A DNA stretch of 64,000 bases from a virus. The position numbers and the translations under genes are program-made. The stretch lies in the IMG/VR virus record IMGVR_UViG_3300027996_000026, positions 1-64,000 of that record; one strand, written 5' to 3'. Shown here piece after piece: positions 1 to 11,408 of the stretch (positions within the stretch are counted from its first letter, which is position 1; each line of letters starts with the position of its first letter). The notes under the pieces are model-generated. The model did not search any database and was not told the origin of the DNA. It saw only the letters and a list, made by a program, of their open reading frames with translations.

Positions 1-50
1 TACCTGCTATGAGTCTCATTAATCATTGTATATTTAATCTTATCTTTCAT
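1..50 (-). CDS. Partial hypothetical protein, N-terminus only
   Basis: An ATG at 50 opens a frame (MKDKIKYTMINETHSR) that runs off the left edge. It lies 15 nt after the stop of the next gene upstream, the spacing usual in this operon. Another ATG at 61 opens a different frame that is also unblocked, so the frame choice is tentative. Function cannot be judged from 16 residues. Confidence 0.4.
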   Translation of the reverse strand, partial: MKDKIKYTMINETHSR

Positions 51-65
51 ATTGCTACCATTTTA

Positions 66-221
66 TTATTTGTTTAATAAAGTATATATCTTAGTTACAT
101 CTTGTTTAATTAATCACACAAAGTATAACTCATCACTTCAAGCTCTTCAGCTTTCCATTACTCAATTAGCATTTTGTACTATGCTATATAATAATTTTTG
201 AATTTCTTTTTTATCTAACAT
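66..221 (-). CDS. Small hypothetical protein (51 aa)
   Basis: The frame runs from ATG at 221 to TAA with three UGA codons read as Gly. It is a charged soluble protein beginning MLDKKEIQKLLYSIV. The start overlaps nothing and follows the previous stop by one base, so it is translated in the same operon. I do not recognise the family. Confidence 0.6.
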
Positions 222-222
222 A

Positions 223-567
223 TTATTTTTTGTTATGAGTATTGTCTATTGATTTCATGAATCAATCTCTAAATGTTTCTTTACATTCTTTCATGAATAA
301 TTGTCTTTGTTCATCTACTCATGTACATGCGACAGTTTCTATTATATCATCAAAGTCTCTGTATTTATGCCAGTCTCATCAATCATTAATTGCGTCTATA
401 CAATAGTTAAGTTCATTTGGTATACTCTCTATACTAATAGTATATGGTCATATACATATCTGCCATACTCATGATCATATCCTTGTAAACTTATCTACTA
501 GTTCTTCTAATGAATTAGCATTTACTAACTCATCTCTTATTACTGGTATCTTAAATTTTGTTTTCAC
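223..567 (-). CDS. Hypothetical protein (114 aa), probable GTG start
   Basis: The open frame contains EELVDKFTRIGSGVWQICIG and ends DNTHNKK. There is no ATG in the 5' part; the first acceptable start is GTG at 567, which overlaps the 3' end of the upstream gene by 17 nt and is preceded by TTAATAAAAAATATT. Six UGA codons are read as Gly. Family not recognised. Confidence 0.65.
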
Positions 568-916
568 TTCAATATTTTTTATTAAATAAATTATTTATTA
601 TATCTATCTTATCATCTAGTTCAGTTAATATTTTTTCTAATTCTATTTCTAATTCTTTTTTAGTTTCAGAATTAATCCATTGATAGAATCATATCTCAGT
701 TCTATACTCATCTAATAGATGATCATTAAGTACATATACTTTTGTTGCATCATTTCTTATATCATTATCTATTTCTATATTAGGTTTCGATCTATAGTAT
801 GATCTAAATAGAGATGCAAATAAATCAGCTTCATCTACATCTGGATCTAAAGATTTAGTATCTTGATCATATGCATTCTTAGCAAACTTAATTGCTAGTT
901 TCTTTTTAAGATTCAT
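551..916 (-). CDS. Hypothetical protein (121 aa)
   Basis: It starts MNLKKKLAIKFAKNAYDQDT. Standard-code reading would stop at residue 75, but the frame continues through UGA to TAA. The C-terminal third (ETKKELEIELEKILTELDD) is heptad-rich and probably a coiled coil. It overlaps both neighbours by 11-17 nt, suggesting coupled translation. Function unknown. Confidence 0.7.
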
Positions 917-1268
917 CTTTAATTGTTAATGTTAATTTACTTGCTAGTCTTTCGTAATCATATATAACTTCAGCTAGATTTTCTATAGATTGTATATCAA
1001 TATCTTCTGCTGAATTGTTTAATATAATTGTATATCACACGCTACTATCTTCTATTTTAATATAGTATGTTATCTGTCACCATCTCTCAGACATATCTTC
1101 TATAGATTCTATTGTTATAATTGATACTTCATTAGTTACATTACATAAGTTTTGTAGCCAAGCTTCATTATCATACTTGTCATCTGGTCTAGTTATATCT
1201 GATTCTTCCATATCATTCTCTGCTAGATATACTTGTATATCTTTAGTTAGTTCTTCTATTCTATTCAT
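906..1268 (-). CDS. Acidic hypothetical protein (120 aa)
   Basis: It begins MNRIEELTKDIQVYLAENDM and continues through UGA after EDMSERW. It is rich in Asp and Glu and lacks membrane segments. The stop lies inside the downstream gene's start region, an 11-nt overlap. No family recognised. Confidence 0.7.
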
Positions 1269-1271
1269 AAA

Positions 1272-1688
1272 TTATTTTTGTTTAGTAATATATTTAAGAT
1301 AAGCTTTATCTCATATAGCTTTATCTTTTTTGTAATGTTGTTCATTGAATTTATATAAATATCTTTTGTCTTCTAATCTAAAAGATTCTTTTATATATCT
1401 ATTCTTCTCATGATATAATGCCTGGTCAATAGACATACCTCTTGTTATCCTAGATCTAACTGTATTTTCTTTTAATCATAGTATCCAGGATAATGTAGAT
1501 ATATCTCTATTCTCATTTCTTAACTTAACACATCTAATACATTTAATTGATTTATTTATATTAGCTCTATTCTTATTTACAAATGATTTACAATTTCAAC
1601 ATTCTACTAAAAATGAATTATCAGATTGTTTAGATAATATCTTATGCCCATTAATAATGTTTCATCTTTTATATCTTTTGTTTTTCAT
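1272..1688 (-). CDS. Zinc-ribbon HTH protein, homing-endonuclease related (138 aa)
   Basis: Two CxxC pairs (ECGNCKSF and KCIRCVKLR) form a likely zinc ribbon. They are followed by a short helix-turn-helix, NTVRSRITRGMSIDQAL, of the type found in phage HNH/AP2 homing endonucleases, where a GxSIxxAL motif ends the module. No clear HNH catalytic core is visible, so it may be a DNA-binding remnant or a regulator. ATG at 1688 overlaps the upstream gene by 20 nt. Confidence 0.65.
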
Positions 1689-1968
1689 ATGCTCAAAATA
1701 ATTTATCTAATATTATATTTCAATATTCTCAATCTTCATCCCGTTGTGATAATAGTTCTGGTAGTATTTGTAATCCTGGTAGTACTGTTAATGTACCTCA
1801 GAATATATTCCAAAGAGCTAATCATCTTTGAGTAATAATATCTTCTGCTTCATTGTACTCTCCTTTTTGTAATACATATAAATCATTAGTGTATATGATC
1901 GCTAATATCTCTATCATCTTATCAGTACATTCTATTTTAACTCACATATTATTAGTTACTTTAATCAT
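1669..1968 (-). CDS. Hypothetical protein (99 aa)
   Basis: The frame runs from ATG at 1968 (MIKVTNNMGVKIECTDKMIE) to TAA. The central part, ALWNIFGGTLTVLPGLQ, is mildly hydrophobic. The leader contains AACAATATAAA just upstream of ATG, the recurrent start element of this phage. Family unknown. Confidence 0.65.
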
Positions 1969-1986
1969 AGTTATTTATATTGTTAA

Positions 1987-2694
1987 TTAATATTTTCTTA
2001 ATTTATCTCATACTATATTAGTAAGTAATTCTTCATTAGCTTCTATTGTTTCTCATTCTTTATCAACCATCATTTCTGAATCATTCTTTAAATTATTGAA
2101 TTTATCCCAGAATGAATCCATTGCTTCATTGTAAATTAATTCACTTATATTCATTATCTTACCTTCTGGATCTGTTGTATCTATATATCTCTTAGCTTCA
2201 GCTAATGCTTCATCTTCTGATTCATATCATCATGACATCTCTCATAGTAATTCTATTCTGTATTCGTATATTTCTCATCTATAATATTTATCTAATGTTT
2301 TAATTTCATTGTCTAAATATGTTAATGTTACTTTCTCTAAATTACATTTAGCACAAGTTAATTCTTCTTCTGCTTTCTTTTTTGATACATATATATATCC
2401 CCATTGTCAGCTATCCCATCTACATCAGAATGGTGATGTTGATATTGTTACTCATGAATGTTCGTATAAATATACTGTATGATAATATACTTCTTCCATC
2501 GATAATCATTCTCATTCTAAATACATAGCGAATGCTTTCTCTATACTGGCTTGTCATTCTGGTAATTCATCATCACCACTATAGTTTCTATGTGATGTAA
2601 CTAATGTTCATAAGTTATCCCACTCTCTAGGATTTTCTGGATATTCATCCTGTGTTATCTCTATATTATATCACAAATAATTTGTATCTATCAT
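1987..2694 (-). CDS. Conserved phage protein of the NPREWDNLG type (235 aa)
   Basis: The N-terminal segment NPREWDNLGTLVTSHRNYSG resembles a common uncharacterised phage/plasmid family that begins 'DDPREDDNLGTMV.WHRRY'. A central Trp/Gly-rich part (CRWDSGQWGYIYVSKKKAEE) also fits that family. The C-terminal half is acidic and helical. Role unknown; the resemblance is from memory, not a search. Confidence 0.7.
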
Positions 2695-3038
2695 ATTGTT
2701 TCTTTATTGTTAGTCATTAAAATAGTATTTAATTTTCTAATATAATAATCAACTCTGTCTTTTGTTTTAATCCTTTGATGATATAAATTAGATACTAAGC
2801 ATGGACTCTTTCATAGTCTTTCTCATACTCAATCTCTTGTATGTATATCAGTAGCTCTTTCAACTAAATTAGATAATTCATTTAATTTAATCTTAGTTGC
2901 TAACTCTTGCTTACTTCTTAATCTTTTCTTTTTATCTTTACTTATTGATAATGGTTTAACATATATAGTATATAACATTAATGTTACTAATAAGTTAATC
3001 ATTAATATTATTATAAGTATTGTGATTATTATTTCCAT
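2688..3038 (-). CDS. Small single-pass membrane protein (116 aa)
   Basis: Residues 1-28 form a strong transmembrane segment (MEIIITILIIILMINLLVTL), followed by a basic, soluble C-terminal region. The frame passes several UGA codons after IHTRD and ends with TAG inside the start of the downstream gene. A terminator-like hairpin lies just upstream. Probably an early membrane protein; function unknown. Confidence 0.7.
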
Positions 3039-3065
3039 AATATATTTTTTAATTGTAAAATAAAA

Positions 3066-3096
3066 ATACTATCAACTCATAATGAATTGATAGTAT
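3066..3096 (-). terminator. Intrinsic terminator after the SbcC-like gene
   Basis: A 10-bp inverted repeat (ATACTATCAA/TTGATAGTAT, 11-nt loop) lies 11 nt past the stop of the SbcC-like gene. In the minus-strand RNA it is followed by TTTTTATTTT. A new small gene starts just beyond. Confidence 0.7.
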
Positions 3097-3106
3097 ATTG
3101 ATAATG

Positions 3107-4621
3107 TTATATATTCATTACCTTAATTGTTTTATCCTTTGTAACTTCAGTAGCTATTAATTGTAAGTCTCAGATTTCTTTTAGAATTTCTGTTCTTAAA
3201 TTTATTCCAACTGATTCCCACTTATCGAATAATATAAAATCTAGATCTAAATATTTTATAAATAATTTAGCTATAAGTAATTCAATATATAATTCATTAC
3301 CTGTACTAGTAGCTCAATATTTATTTCATTCTTTATCATAGATAGTGAATGTCTCTTTCATATTACCATTCTTTAATCTTTCAAATAATCTAATATCTAA
3401 TCAAGTTTCTTTTACTTTCTCTTCTATTGTTTTATTGAAATCTGTTTTTATCTTTTGATACTTCTTAATTGATTTAGTTATATTAACTGAATCAAGATCT
3501 TTAAGTTGTTTATCTTTTATATCTAGTTCTTCTTGTAAAGTAGATTTTCTATTCTCTTGCATATCATAATCTCTTAGAGCTGTTGTATATATATTATACT
3601 CTTCAGTATTACCTGGAGTATATTTTATTCATACAGCTTTAGATTTTTCTTGTAGACTGCTACTTATTTCCATAGCTAGTATTGATTCATATGCTGGTTC
3701 TTCAACTTGTGCTATATGATTATTTCTATCAGATTGTAATTTAATTAAATGCTCTTTTGCTTTTGGTATTTGATCTGTTACTTCTTTATATTCTGCTCTT
3801 AATTGTTTAAGCATATCATCTGTATTTTCAATTTTGATTAGTGTTCAGCACTCTCAACAATTATAATCTTTAGCATCTTTTAACTGAGTTGCTTCTCTAT
3901 GTATACTTCATTGTTTAAGTTCTAAGTCAAGTATACTTTCTTCTAGTTTCTTAATCTCAGAATAATTATATAACTCAGCATTCTTTGTTTGAGTTTCATA
4001 ATCTTCTTTAGTTATTTGATTCCTTCATCTAATTGCTATATTATCAGATGCAAATTTATTTTCCATTGCTGTATATGCATTTAATATTTCAGATGAATTA
4101 TCTGGTATAGCTTTAATCTCTATAGGTTTCTCTATATTTAATTCCTCTATTGCTTCTTCTAATCTTATAGCATCATCTGAGATCTGATCCTTCTTTGCAT
4201 CAAATTCTTTTTCTTCAGCTTTGAGTCTCTTCAGATTATTATTAGCATCATCTAATATAGATGAATCTATATCTAATATTTTAGTTATTAAAGATCTTTG
4301 ATCTCAAGTACTCTTAGTTAATTTAAAGAAATTACCTGGTACTATATATCTAATTATCTCTGCTTGATTAGTAGTTAATGTTCATCATCCTACTATTCTT
4401 TTATTACTCATCTCTACATCAAATGCTTCTGTCTTTAATGTTGCTCTACCATCTGGTAGAGTAGTTCAGTATCATGGATAATATCATGAATAGCAAGCCA
4501 TTATACAATTTAATATTGTAGTCTTACCTATCTTACTCATTCATACTATTCTAGTTTGTTTATCAAACTTAACTTCTTTTTTAACTCAATGTACTCAATC
4601 TACTTTTATTGATTTAATCAT
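3107..4621 (-). CDS. SbcC/Rad50-like ATPase (504 aa)
   Basis: Walker A is at residues 27-35 (GMSKIGKTT; the first Gly is UGA). Long coiled-coil arms flank a zinc-hook-like C-x2-C (C255, C258 in NCGECGTL). The C-terminal lobe has a Walker B-like strand (FILFDKWES, about 461-469). This is the layout of short phage SbcC/gp46-type proteins, which act in DNA end processing with an SbcD/gp47 nuclease. No SbcD is seen here; the PD-(D/E)XK nuclease at 7.2-7.8 kb could be the partner (inference). Confidence 0.85.
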
Positions 4622-4628
4622 TTGTATT

Positions 4629-4856
4629 TTAATATAATATAATAAATATAATTCATAGTATCCAAAATGGACCGAATAATAAATATCATATTATTCTTTT
4701 CTTTAAACTATATGGCTTAAAATATGGTTTATATATTTTCCTTATGTTTAATGTATTTCTAAAAAATATTGTTTTATCTTGTCATACTAATGTCCATACA
4801 GATATTAGTAATATGATTATTCAAATAATACAATATATTGCTAATGCTAATAACAT
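4629..4856 (-). CDS. Small two-pass membrane protein (75 aa)
   Basis: Two hydrophobic helices (residues about 1-24, LLALAIYCIIGIIILLISV, and 56-75) flank a basic cytoplasmic loop rich in Lys, Arg and Tyr. TTAACAATTAAA precedes the ATG. The gene sits between the primase-helicase and SbcC-like genes. Function unknown. Confidence 0.7.
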
Positions 4857-4877
4857 ATTTTAATTGTTAATTATAAA

Positions 4878-6728
4878 TTAATATCATTTCTTTTTATTTA
4901 ATCTTCTCTCTTTAGATAAGCTTGATTCTCATAATATTATTCTTCCATTATTATAGATTCATGATATTACTCATACCCAACTCTTACCTCTATTTTTAGT
5001 TATTATATATCTTATAGGTCTTCATTCTCATTCAGATCAAGTTCATCATGTATCGCTTCTATCTCTATCTATATGTATAACCTTGTTAGCTACTTGTGCT
5101 ATTGCTGCACCATCTTTAAATGAATCATTATCTGGCTCGTCATCCTTACCTAATTTTCTATAGTGACTAACTAGCAAGCATGATACTTTGTATTTTCTGA
5201 TTAGATCATTTAACTGATGCATAAACTCTTCTATAGCTAGATCATGTCTCTGGTTCTTTTCGAACTTTACATAATGTAAATGATCTATTACTACAAGTTT
5301 AACTCATCTATTAATTACTACATCCTTGAATAAATTCTCTAGTTCTTTTATTCATACCATTTGTTTATGTGCTAAATCTATTATCCCTTTATTAAAGTTA
5401 TTTAGATTTTTTACTGCTGTCTGAATATCTAATTGTATACCTGGATAATCTTCTTCAGTAAATAAATTTGCTTCAAATATTGAATGTGATGGCATAGGCT
5501 CATCTAACTTATTCATAGTTAATCTCTTTTTCCTAATCGCTACTACTTGATAATATATATCATTGATTCTACTTTCTTCTAATCTATCCTCTAATGAATA
5601 TCTTGCTACTGCAAATCATTGTCTAGCTACATTATTAGCTATCTGATTTACTATAGTTGTTTTACCTACTCATGTTATTCATCATATTACTATTAATTGT
5701 CCTGGTAATAAATATCATAGATTTGTATCAAACTTCTCAAATCAATAACTCATTACTGTAGATTTAGTTCTTAATCTTAATTCATCATATCATCTTGCTA
5801 ATCATTCATCATATCAAATTAATGAGAATGTTTTTTCTTTAGTTTGAACTGATAGATCTAATATAGATCATAATAATTCTGCTCATGAAATTTTTCATAA
5901 TTCATTTACATCTTCAGCTATACTTTCTTCTAACTCATATATATCTGAATCTATCTCTGCTTTAAATCATTCCTTACATTTTATTCCAGCTGGATCATTA
6001 TCAAATAATATATAAATCTTAGTAAACTTATTTAGTAATGCTACTAACTCTTCTGTAGGTTTAGCTACTGCAGATTTAAATCATATTACTTGTTGAGTAT
6101 ATTGTCTTAATGTAAGATAGTCTGTTAATCATTCTACTAATATTATATAATCTCTCTTGAGATCTTTATCGAAATGATAAAACATTCCATCATTACCATT
6201 AGTATAAAATCATTTTCATACTAGACTTCTATATTGATATCAAGTCTTTACTCATTTTATATCATGCATTATTGCTGATATACAATAAGTTTCTTGATCT
6301 GGTGCATCCTTTCAGAATGTCTTTGCCTTCGTTAATGATATTATATTATTAGGAAGTAGCTTCAATTGGATTCATCTTAAGTACAAATATGAAGCTAATC
6401 TATCTTCATCGTTGATCTTGTAGACTTTTTCTATAGGTTTCCATTCATCTTTCTCTATATGTAGATTAAAGTTTTGTTTAGTAAACCATTCTATTGCTTC
6501 TGGTATTGTAGCACCTGTAGCTCATATATAGAAATTTAACGGATTCCCATGAGGTCTCCAGTCTTTTGCTCAATTGAAATTAGTTACTATATTATCCTTA
6601 ACGCAATAACTATAACTATCACTAAATTTTCAATCATCCCATATCCATTTCCTAGTATTAGTTTCTATTCACATAGCATCTAATACTTCTTTTATATCTA
6701 CTTGTTTTATTTTTTCTAAAGAATCCAT
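4878..6728 (-). CDS. Primase-helicase, TOPRIM plus DnaB-type ATPase (616 aa)
   Basis: A TOPRIM domain is visible: E199-G in ILVEGLTDYL and D243-N-D in LFDNDPAG. The C-terminal half is a RecA-fold helicase with Walker A IGGITGVGKTT (about 348-358; three of its glycines are UGA) and a Walker B region LVVIDHLHYVKF. The architecture matches T7 gp4-like fused primase-helicases, but the N-terminus lacks the Cys4 zinc finger, so template recognition may differ. This is the replication fork helicase of the phage; no DNA polymerase is present in the window. Confidence 0.92.
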
Positions 6729-7075
6729 TAATGTATATTGTTAATGTTATTTTTATATTCATATCACGATTTTATAAATGGTCTCAGATATGGATTATTA
6801 AAAAATCTTGTCTTAAAGTTTTTTGTTTTTGTTTCTTCTTCGCTCCAATAATCATAGAATGTATCTATACAATGCTCTAACTGTTGTACTGTTATATTAT
6901 ATTTACTGATCCTTTTTCAAAACCATTTTCTAAATGAGTCTAATGTTTCTTTAGGTTCATATCATAATTTTATTAATGAGTCTATTAAATATGCTAGTAC
7001 TTCTTTATCACATTCCTCTTTTTCAGAGTCTACCTTTATATAATCAGTAAACTCTTTTATATATTTATTTTCCAT
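6728..7075 (-). CDS. Hypothetical protein (115 aa)
   Basis: A basic, Trp/Tyr-rich helical protein starting MENKYIKEFTDYIKVDSEKE. Its stop overlaps the ATG of the primase-helicase by one base, so the two are probably translationally coupled. It could be a helicase-associated accessory factor by position only. Confidence 0.65.
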
Positions 7076-7087
7076 TTAGTATTACTA

Positions 7088-7207
7088 TTATATAATAATT
7101 CATTTTATTTCCATTCTCTTTCTTAATGCTTCAGCTTTTTTATGATCTCATCTATCATACAATATTTTTACTGCATCTCTTCATTGTCAATCATATTTAT
7201 TAACCAT
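7088..7207 (-). CDS. Very small basic protein (39 aa)
   Basis: A short frame (MVNKYDGQGRDAVKILYDRG...) with a compact helical, charged composition. It overlaps the end of the nuclease gene by 8 nt and has a good stop. Its gene-like codon use and tight packing support it. Function unknown. Confidence 0.55.
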
Positions 7208-7811
7208 TGTTGTGTTTATTAATTTTAAGTATTGTCTTGCTATAAGCAATTAGTTCTAAGAATATATCCATATATTCTGATGCTATAACTTCTTCGAATA
7301 TATATTTATCTTTATTTAAATATAATATTCATCACTTGTCTTCGTAAGATAACCAACAATATCATGTAACTTGTAATTTATATTTTTCATTTTTTCTAAT
7401 TGAACTCTTATAATCTACTGGTCAGATATTTGTTCATGCATCTACTTGTCATCTTATATCGTCTCTAACGAATGTTTTTTCTTTATAGGCTATAACTATA
7501 TCATTACATACTTTCCACTCTCTCCACCTACGATAGTATAGTGTTTGAGGTGGTGTATGTGATTTGATAGTAGCTACATTTGATCTACTACTAATATTAT
7601 TTTCTATATTAGAATGTACCAATGTTCATCTATTACAAGCTTCTTCTAATTTATCTGAATGATTATCTTTTATATATTCAAATGATGGATCTATAAAGAT
7701 AGATAATAATTCTGTAATAGAAATTTTATTATCTCAATATCTTCAGTATGAAAAAGAACTTGCTAATCTTAGTCAATTTTTTTCACAGAATTTATTTAGA
7801 TTCTCATACAT
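7200..7811 (-). CDS. PD-(D/E)XK nuclease, RecB/Cas4-like exonuclease (203 aa)
   Basis: The core motif is GQVDAGTNIGPVDYKSS followed by YKLQVTGYCWL: the D...(D/E)xK plus downstream QxxxY arrangement of RecB-family nucleases. The N-terminal half (ITELLSIFIDPSFEYIKDN) is helical. There is no Cys cluster, so it is not a 4Fe-4S Cas4. Probably a DNA end-resection nuclease acting with the SbcC-like ATPase and SSB. TAACAATTAAA precedes the ATG. Confidence 0.85.
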
Positions 7812-8148
7812 TTAATTTAATTGTTATTTCTTCTATTCTTAATAATCAACATACTTGATCATTAATATAGATATCTAATTTAATCATACATCATATTACA
7901 TCTATTAATGTAGTATCTGCTTCTCATCATTTATATCTTCATACTCATGATAGAGTATCTATTACTATAGGATTATGAGCTGTCTTATTTATTGTAGCAT
8001 TTGTTTCGAAGTCTCATATTTTAATTTTAAATAATTCTGATATATCATTAACTTCTTTAATATCTTCATAATCAAATTCAAACCATGCACTAGTTACATC
8101 CTTATCCTTTGTTCAAAATCATTTACTTCAATTAAATTGTAGTTTCAT
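7792..8148 (-). CDS. Hypothetical protein (118 aa)
   Basis: Beta-rich protein (MKLQFNGSKGFGTKDKDV...) with many UGA glycines. It overlaps the nuclease start by 20 nt and follows a terminator hairpin. Its position in the recombination cluster suggests a DNA-related role, but no family is recognised. Confidence 0.65.
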
Positions 8149-8166
8149 TTTATAATTTTAATAGTT

Positions 8167-8191
8167 AAAAGACTAAGTATTACTTAGTCTT
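8167..8191 (-). terminator. Terminator overlapping the HNH gene stop codon
   Basis: An 11-bp perfect inverted repeat (AAGACTAAGTA/TACTTAGTCTT) includes the stop codon of the HNH gene. On the minus strand it is followed by a short T-run (TTTT), so termination may be partial. Confidence 0.55.
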
Positions 8192-8653
8192 ATGTTTCCT
8201 TTTATCTGAAAAATCTAATGTTATTTCAAATGAACTGTCAAGTTCTAAATTTCATGCATGTTTATTAGCATGACATATATTACACATAGGATATACTTTA
8301 TTAGGATAATTATAATCTTCATGATGCATATGTATTCTTTCTTTAGAATTACATACACAACATGAAGTTGGTTTTTCTAATTTTCTTTTTCATCTATAAT
8401 AATTTCATACATCTCTTTGTGCTTTCCTTTTTTCTGGAAATCTGATAGCCCATTCTTTAGTATATTCCTTTTGTTTTTTATTCCTTTCTGGATCGTTATG
8501 ATATCTGTCTCTATCTCTTTGTCTGTATTGATCTGTTCTTCTTTTAGATTTATAACAAATTTTACATTCTCATTTAACTCATTGAGATCATCATTTTTGT
8601 TTATAAAATTCTGATAACTCTTTAGCTAGATTACATAATTTACATCTCTTCAT
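8180..8653 (-). CDS. HNH endonuclease with zinc ribbon (157 aa)
   Basis: An N-terminal CxxC (RCKLCN) and a second pair (CKICYKSKR) precede the HNH core CCVCNSKERIHMHHEDY...PMCNICHANKH, which has paired CxxC around His-His and the closing Asn/His. This is the typical free-standing phage HNH endonuclease. It stands between the SSB-like gene and the recombination genes with its own upstream promoter, consistent with a mobile insertion. Confidence 0.88.
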
Positions 8654-8682
8654 ATTTTTTTATTAAAAGGTAATTACTTATA

Positions 8683-8710
8683 ATAATATGAATTTACTCA
8701 GACAAGTCAA
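8683..8710 (-). promoter_or_regulatory. Sigma70-type promoter for the HNH gene and downstream genes
   Basis: TTGACT (8705-8710) and TATTAT (8683-8688) are separated by 16 bp on the minus strand, 30 nt upstream of the HNH start. Sequence match only. Confidence 0.6.
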
Positions 8711-8730
8711 ACTTTATTTAAAAGGAAAAT

Positions 8731-9795
8731 CTAGAAGGGTATATCCTCTATACTTATTCATCAATTTGTATCAGTCTTCTCAGATGGTGATTTTTTATCT
8801 GACTCTGGAGAAGCTGTTGTAGTTTCTTCTTTTGGAGATTCTATTGCTGTATTATTACTTATAGGTAATTTAGCATAATCTCATTCTTCTTTATTAAATT
8901 CATCTTGTTTATATTGATTACATAAATCATCTATATAATCATATTGTTCAGTATTATCTTCTGATGCTAATTTAATATCTTTAAACTCTGGCTTAAAGAA
9001 GTTACCATGTTTAGTTGATACTAATGTAGCTACTAATAATGAATCATCAAATCTTCATTCTATTCCTTGAGTTGTTTTCATCTCTTCGAATAATGATGAA
9101 CATGTCGCTAATGCATCACATAAACTATTTTCTACTATTGTAGATTCTTTAGTCTCTGCATTCCATTTATTACCGAACGCTGCTGCACTCATGAATAATC
9201 TAAAATATTCTCATGCGAATAATCCATCAGTAAATACTCAATAGATTATAAATCATTCACTTAAGAATGATGATGCATATGGTTGATTAGTCTGAGTTAA
9301 TCATAACTTATAGAATGGATTCTTTTTCCCACCTGGAGTCATCTCAGTTTTAAATAATGTTTTTAAATCTCAAATTGTATTCTTAACAACTTGTCATCCA
9401 TTATTATTCTTGAAAAATATTTCATCAGTATTTCTACTAAATCTAAAATATTCTTCTGTAAATGCGAAACTTCTTTTAGGTTTACCTGCACTATCTAATA
9501 TTTGATTACCTCCATCATCTAATAAATAGTATGATCAGTTAATTCATTTTCTTATCTTTAATATATTCATTCAAACTGATGGATCAAATTTTTCATATTT
9601 GTCTCATCAAGCTATCTTGATCATTAATTGTCCTGCTAATGCTTCATCTATTTCTTTACCTGGTGCAGCATTATATACTTTTATAGAATGGATCTTATCC
9701 ATAACACTAACTTTGTTAGCTCTTTCTGCTCATCTATTATACATAGATGGTACTTCGCTTTTAGCAACATCAGTTACTTCTTTTCATTCTGCCAT
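8731..9795 (-). CDS. Putative single-stranded DNA-binding protein (354 aa)
   Basis: A mixed alpha/beta N-terminal domain is followed by a long acidic, low-complexity tail (residues about 290-354) ending exactly in SIEDIPF. A disordered acidic tail with a terminal D-I-P-F is the hallmark of SSB proteins, where the tip docks partner proteins. The gene sits in the replication cluster. The core does not obviously match an OB-fold by eye, so this rests mostly on the tail and context. It ends in TAG. Confidence 0.6.
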
Positions 9796-9878
9796 ATTTT
9801 ATATGGTTAATAATATAAATGATAGACTAACTATCAAAAAAATATTTTAAGTAATGAAAGAAAAGAAAAAGAATTGTT

Positions 9879-10253
9879 TTAAGACTTTTTCATTTTTCTA
9901 TATTCATTAACTATTAATGGTGTTATATCTTCTCAAATATAAATCATCCTCTCTAGTTCTTTTATTCAGATAGTATTCTTTAATTTATTTATAATTATAT
10001 CTATAGTCTCATGCAACTCTGCGTTTGCTACTAAGACTATATTATTCTGATATAATCTAAACTTCTCGAACATTCACTTACTTAATAAATGAGGATAGCA
10101 TGATGGCGTAGGATTCATTACGAACTGATCTGTAAGTATACATACTCATTTATAATAATCATATACTTTATCATGTACTGCCGTTTCTGTATTTCATCTA
10201 TCTAATCTATTTCTCTTAACTGTTCATATAGATTTCAAGGGCTTGTTTGCCAT
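9879..10253 (-). CDS. HNH-like nuclease (124 aa)
   Basis: The segment CYPHLLSKG...FRLYQNNIVLVANAELHETID follows the His...Asn...His spacing of HNH enzymes (H-L-x-x-K, N-I-V-L-V, L-H). The zinc CxxC pairs of other HNH proteins are absent. It resembles small phage HNH/NinG-type nucleases. It lies between the SSB-like gene and a coiled-coil protein. Confidence 0.6.
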
Positions 10254-10267
10254 TCTTGTAGACTGCC

Positions 10268-10876
10268 TTAAGAAACTTTTTCATTGTCTGAGTTGGCTTG
10301 TTTTCATTCTGTTTTAATGTTATCTATATTTTCTTTTGTATCTTCTTCTTGATCTGTTATATCATCTATATTTTCTATAGAATTTTTTTCATCTAATGCT
10401 TTTTGTTTAGCTACCATTTCATCTCTAATCGCTTTAGCTTCAGTATTATATACTTCCTGCTTAGCTTTAGATATTTTTCTTTGTTCAGCTAATATTTCTC
10501 AATATTCTTTATATGCTTTTTTAATCTCATCTCATAAATTAAATGCATCATCAGCAATTAATTGTTTAGCGATCTTGTGAACATATCCTAATATATAATT
10601 AAGCTCTATATCAAACGCTTTATCATTTGGCGTAACTGTATTAAATTTAAATGTAAAATGTTCTTCTATAATTTTTGCAAATCATACTGCAGATTTTATA
10701 TTTAACTCATCATCTAGATCATGTAATGAAAATAGAGTATCTATATTTTCTATAGATCTTAATACTATAGCTTTATATCTAGCTATTTTTTTATAAGCTT
10801 CTTCTCATACTACTGATTTATCATACATTGCATCAAACTTTGTTGCTGCTCCTTCTAATACTTTTAATGAATACAT
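10268..10876 (-). CDS. Helical/coiled-coil hypothetical protein (202 aa)
   Basis: Residues about 115-200 are almost entirely charged helix (KAYKEYGEILAEQRKISKAK), a likely coiled coil ending in an acidic, Asn-rich tail. The first half is also helical. No catalytic motif is seen. TTAACCAATAAAAAAT precedes the ATG. Confidence 0.65.
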
Positions 10877-10888
10877 ATTTTTTATTGG

Positions 10889-11392
10889 TTAATATTTATA
10901 AGTAATTGCTTTCACCACAGCTTTGCACATTTTTAGTAATACCTCATCTCACCAATCACTCCTAGCCATATTTACACAAAAACAAATTATTCTACAATTG
11001 TCTTTTGTGTATCACTTGTTAGGATTTATTTTATCTATACTTGGTGAAAATGGACTTGCTCTTTTATTGTATCACTCTTCTCTATTAAACTTTATTCAAG
11101 TTAATTCACAAGTTCATTTTTTTAATCTCTCAGTTATCCATTCATTATCTAAGTCACAATCTAATTTAAATCTTTTAGATCTTCATTTTGCGTTTGATAA
11201 TAACGAAACTGTTTGTCATTTCAATGTCTTAGTCCATTCTCTCTTATATATAGTTTTTTCTTGTGTATGAATGTATTTATATTTTTTTCTATAACACATT
11301 TTACAAGCACTTCTATATCAATCTTTTTTTCTTGCATCAGCATAAAAAGATTTTAGTTGCTTGTTTTTTTTACACATACTACATATTTTCAT
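10889..11392 (-). CDS. HNH homing endonuclease (167 aa)
   Basis: The N-terminal zinc ribbon CSMCKKNKQ...CKMCYRKKY is followed by the HNH core TCELTGIKFN...FSPSIDKINPNKGYTKDNCRI, a signature of phage-borne HNH endonucleases. The last eight residues (VKAITYKY) and their DNA closely match the end of the next gene, as though the insertion duplicated that gene's 3' end. Confidence 0.88.
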
Positions 11393-11408
11393 AACTATTT
11401 TTTATAGA

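Noticed and set aside
9809-9838. Terminator at GATAG...CTATC after the HNH-like gene
   Set aside because: In the minus-strand RNA the U-run precedes rather than follows the hairpin.
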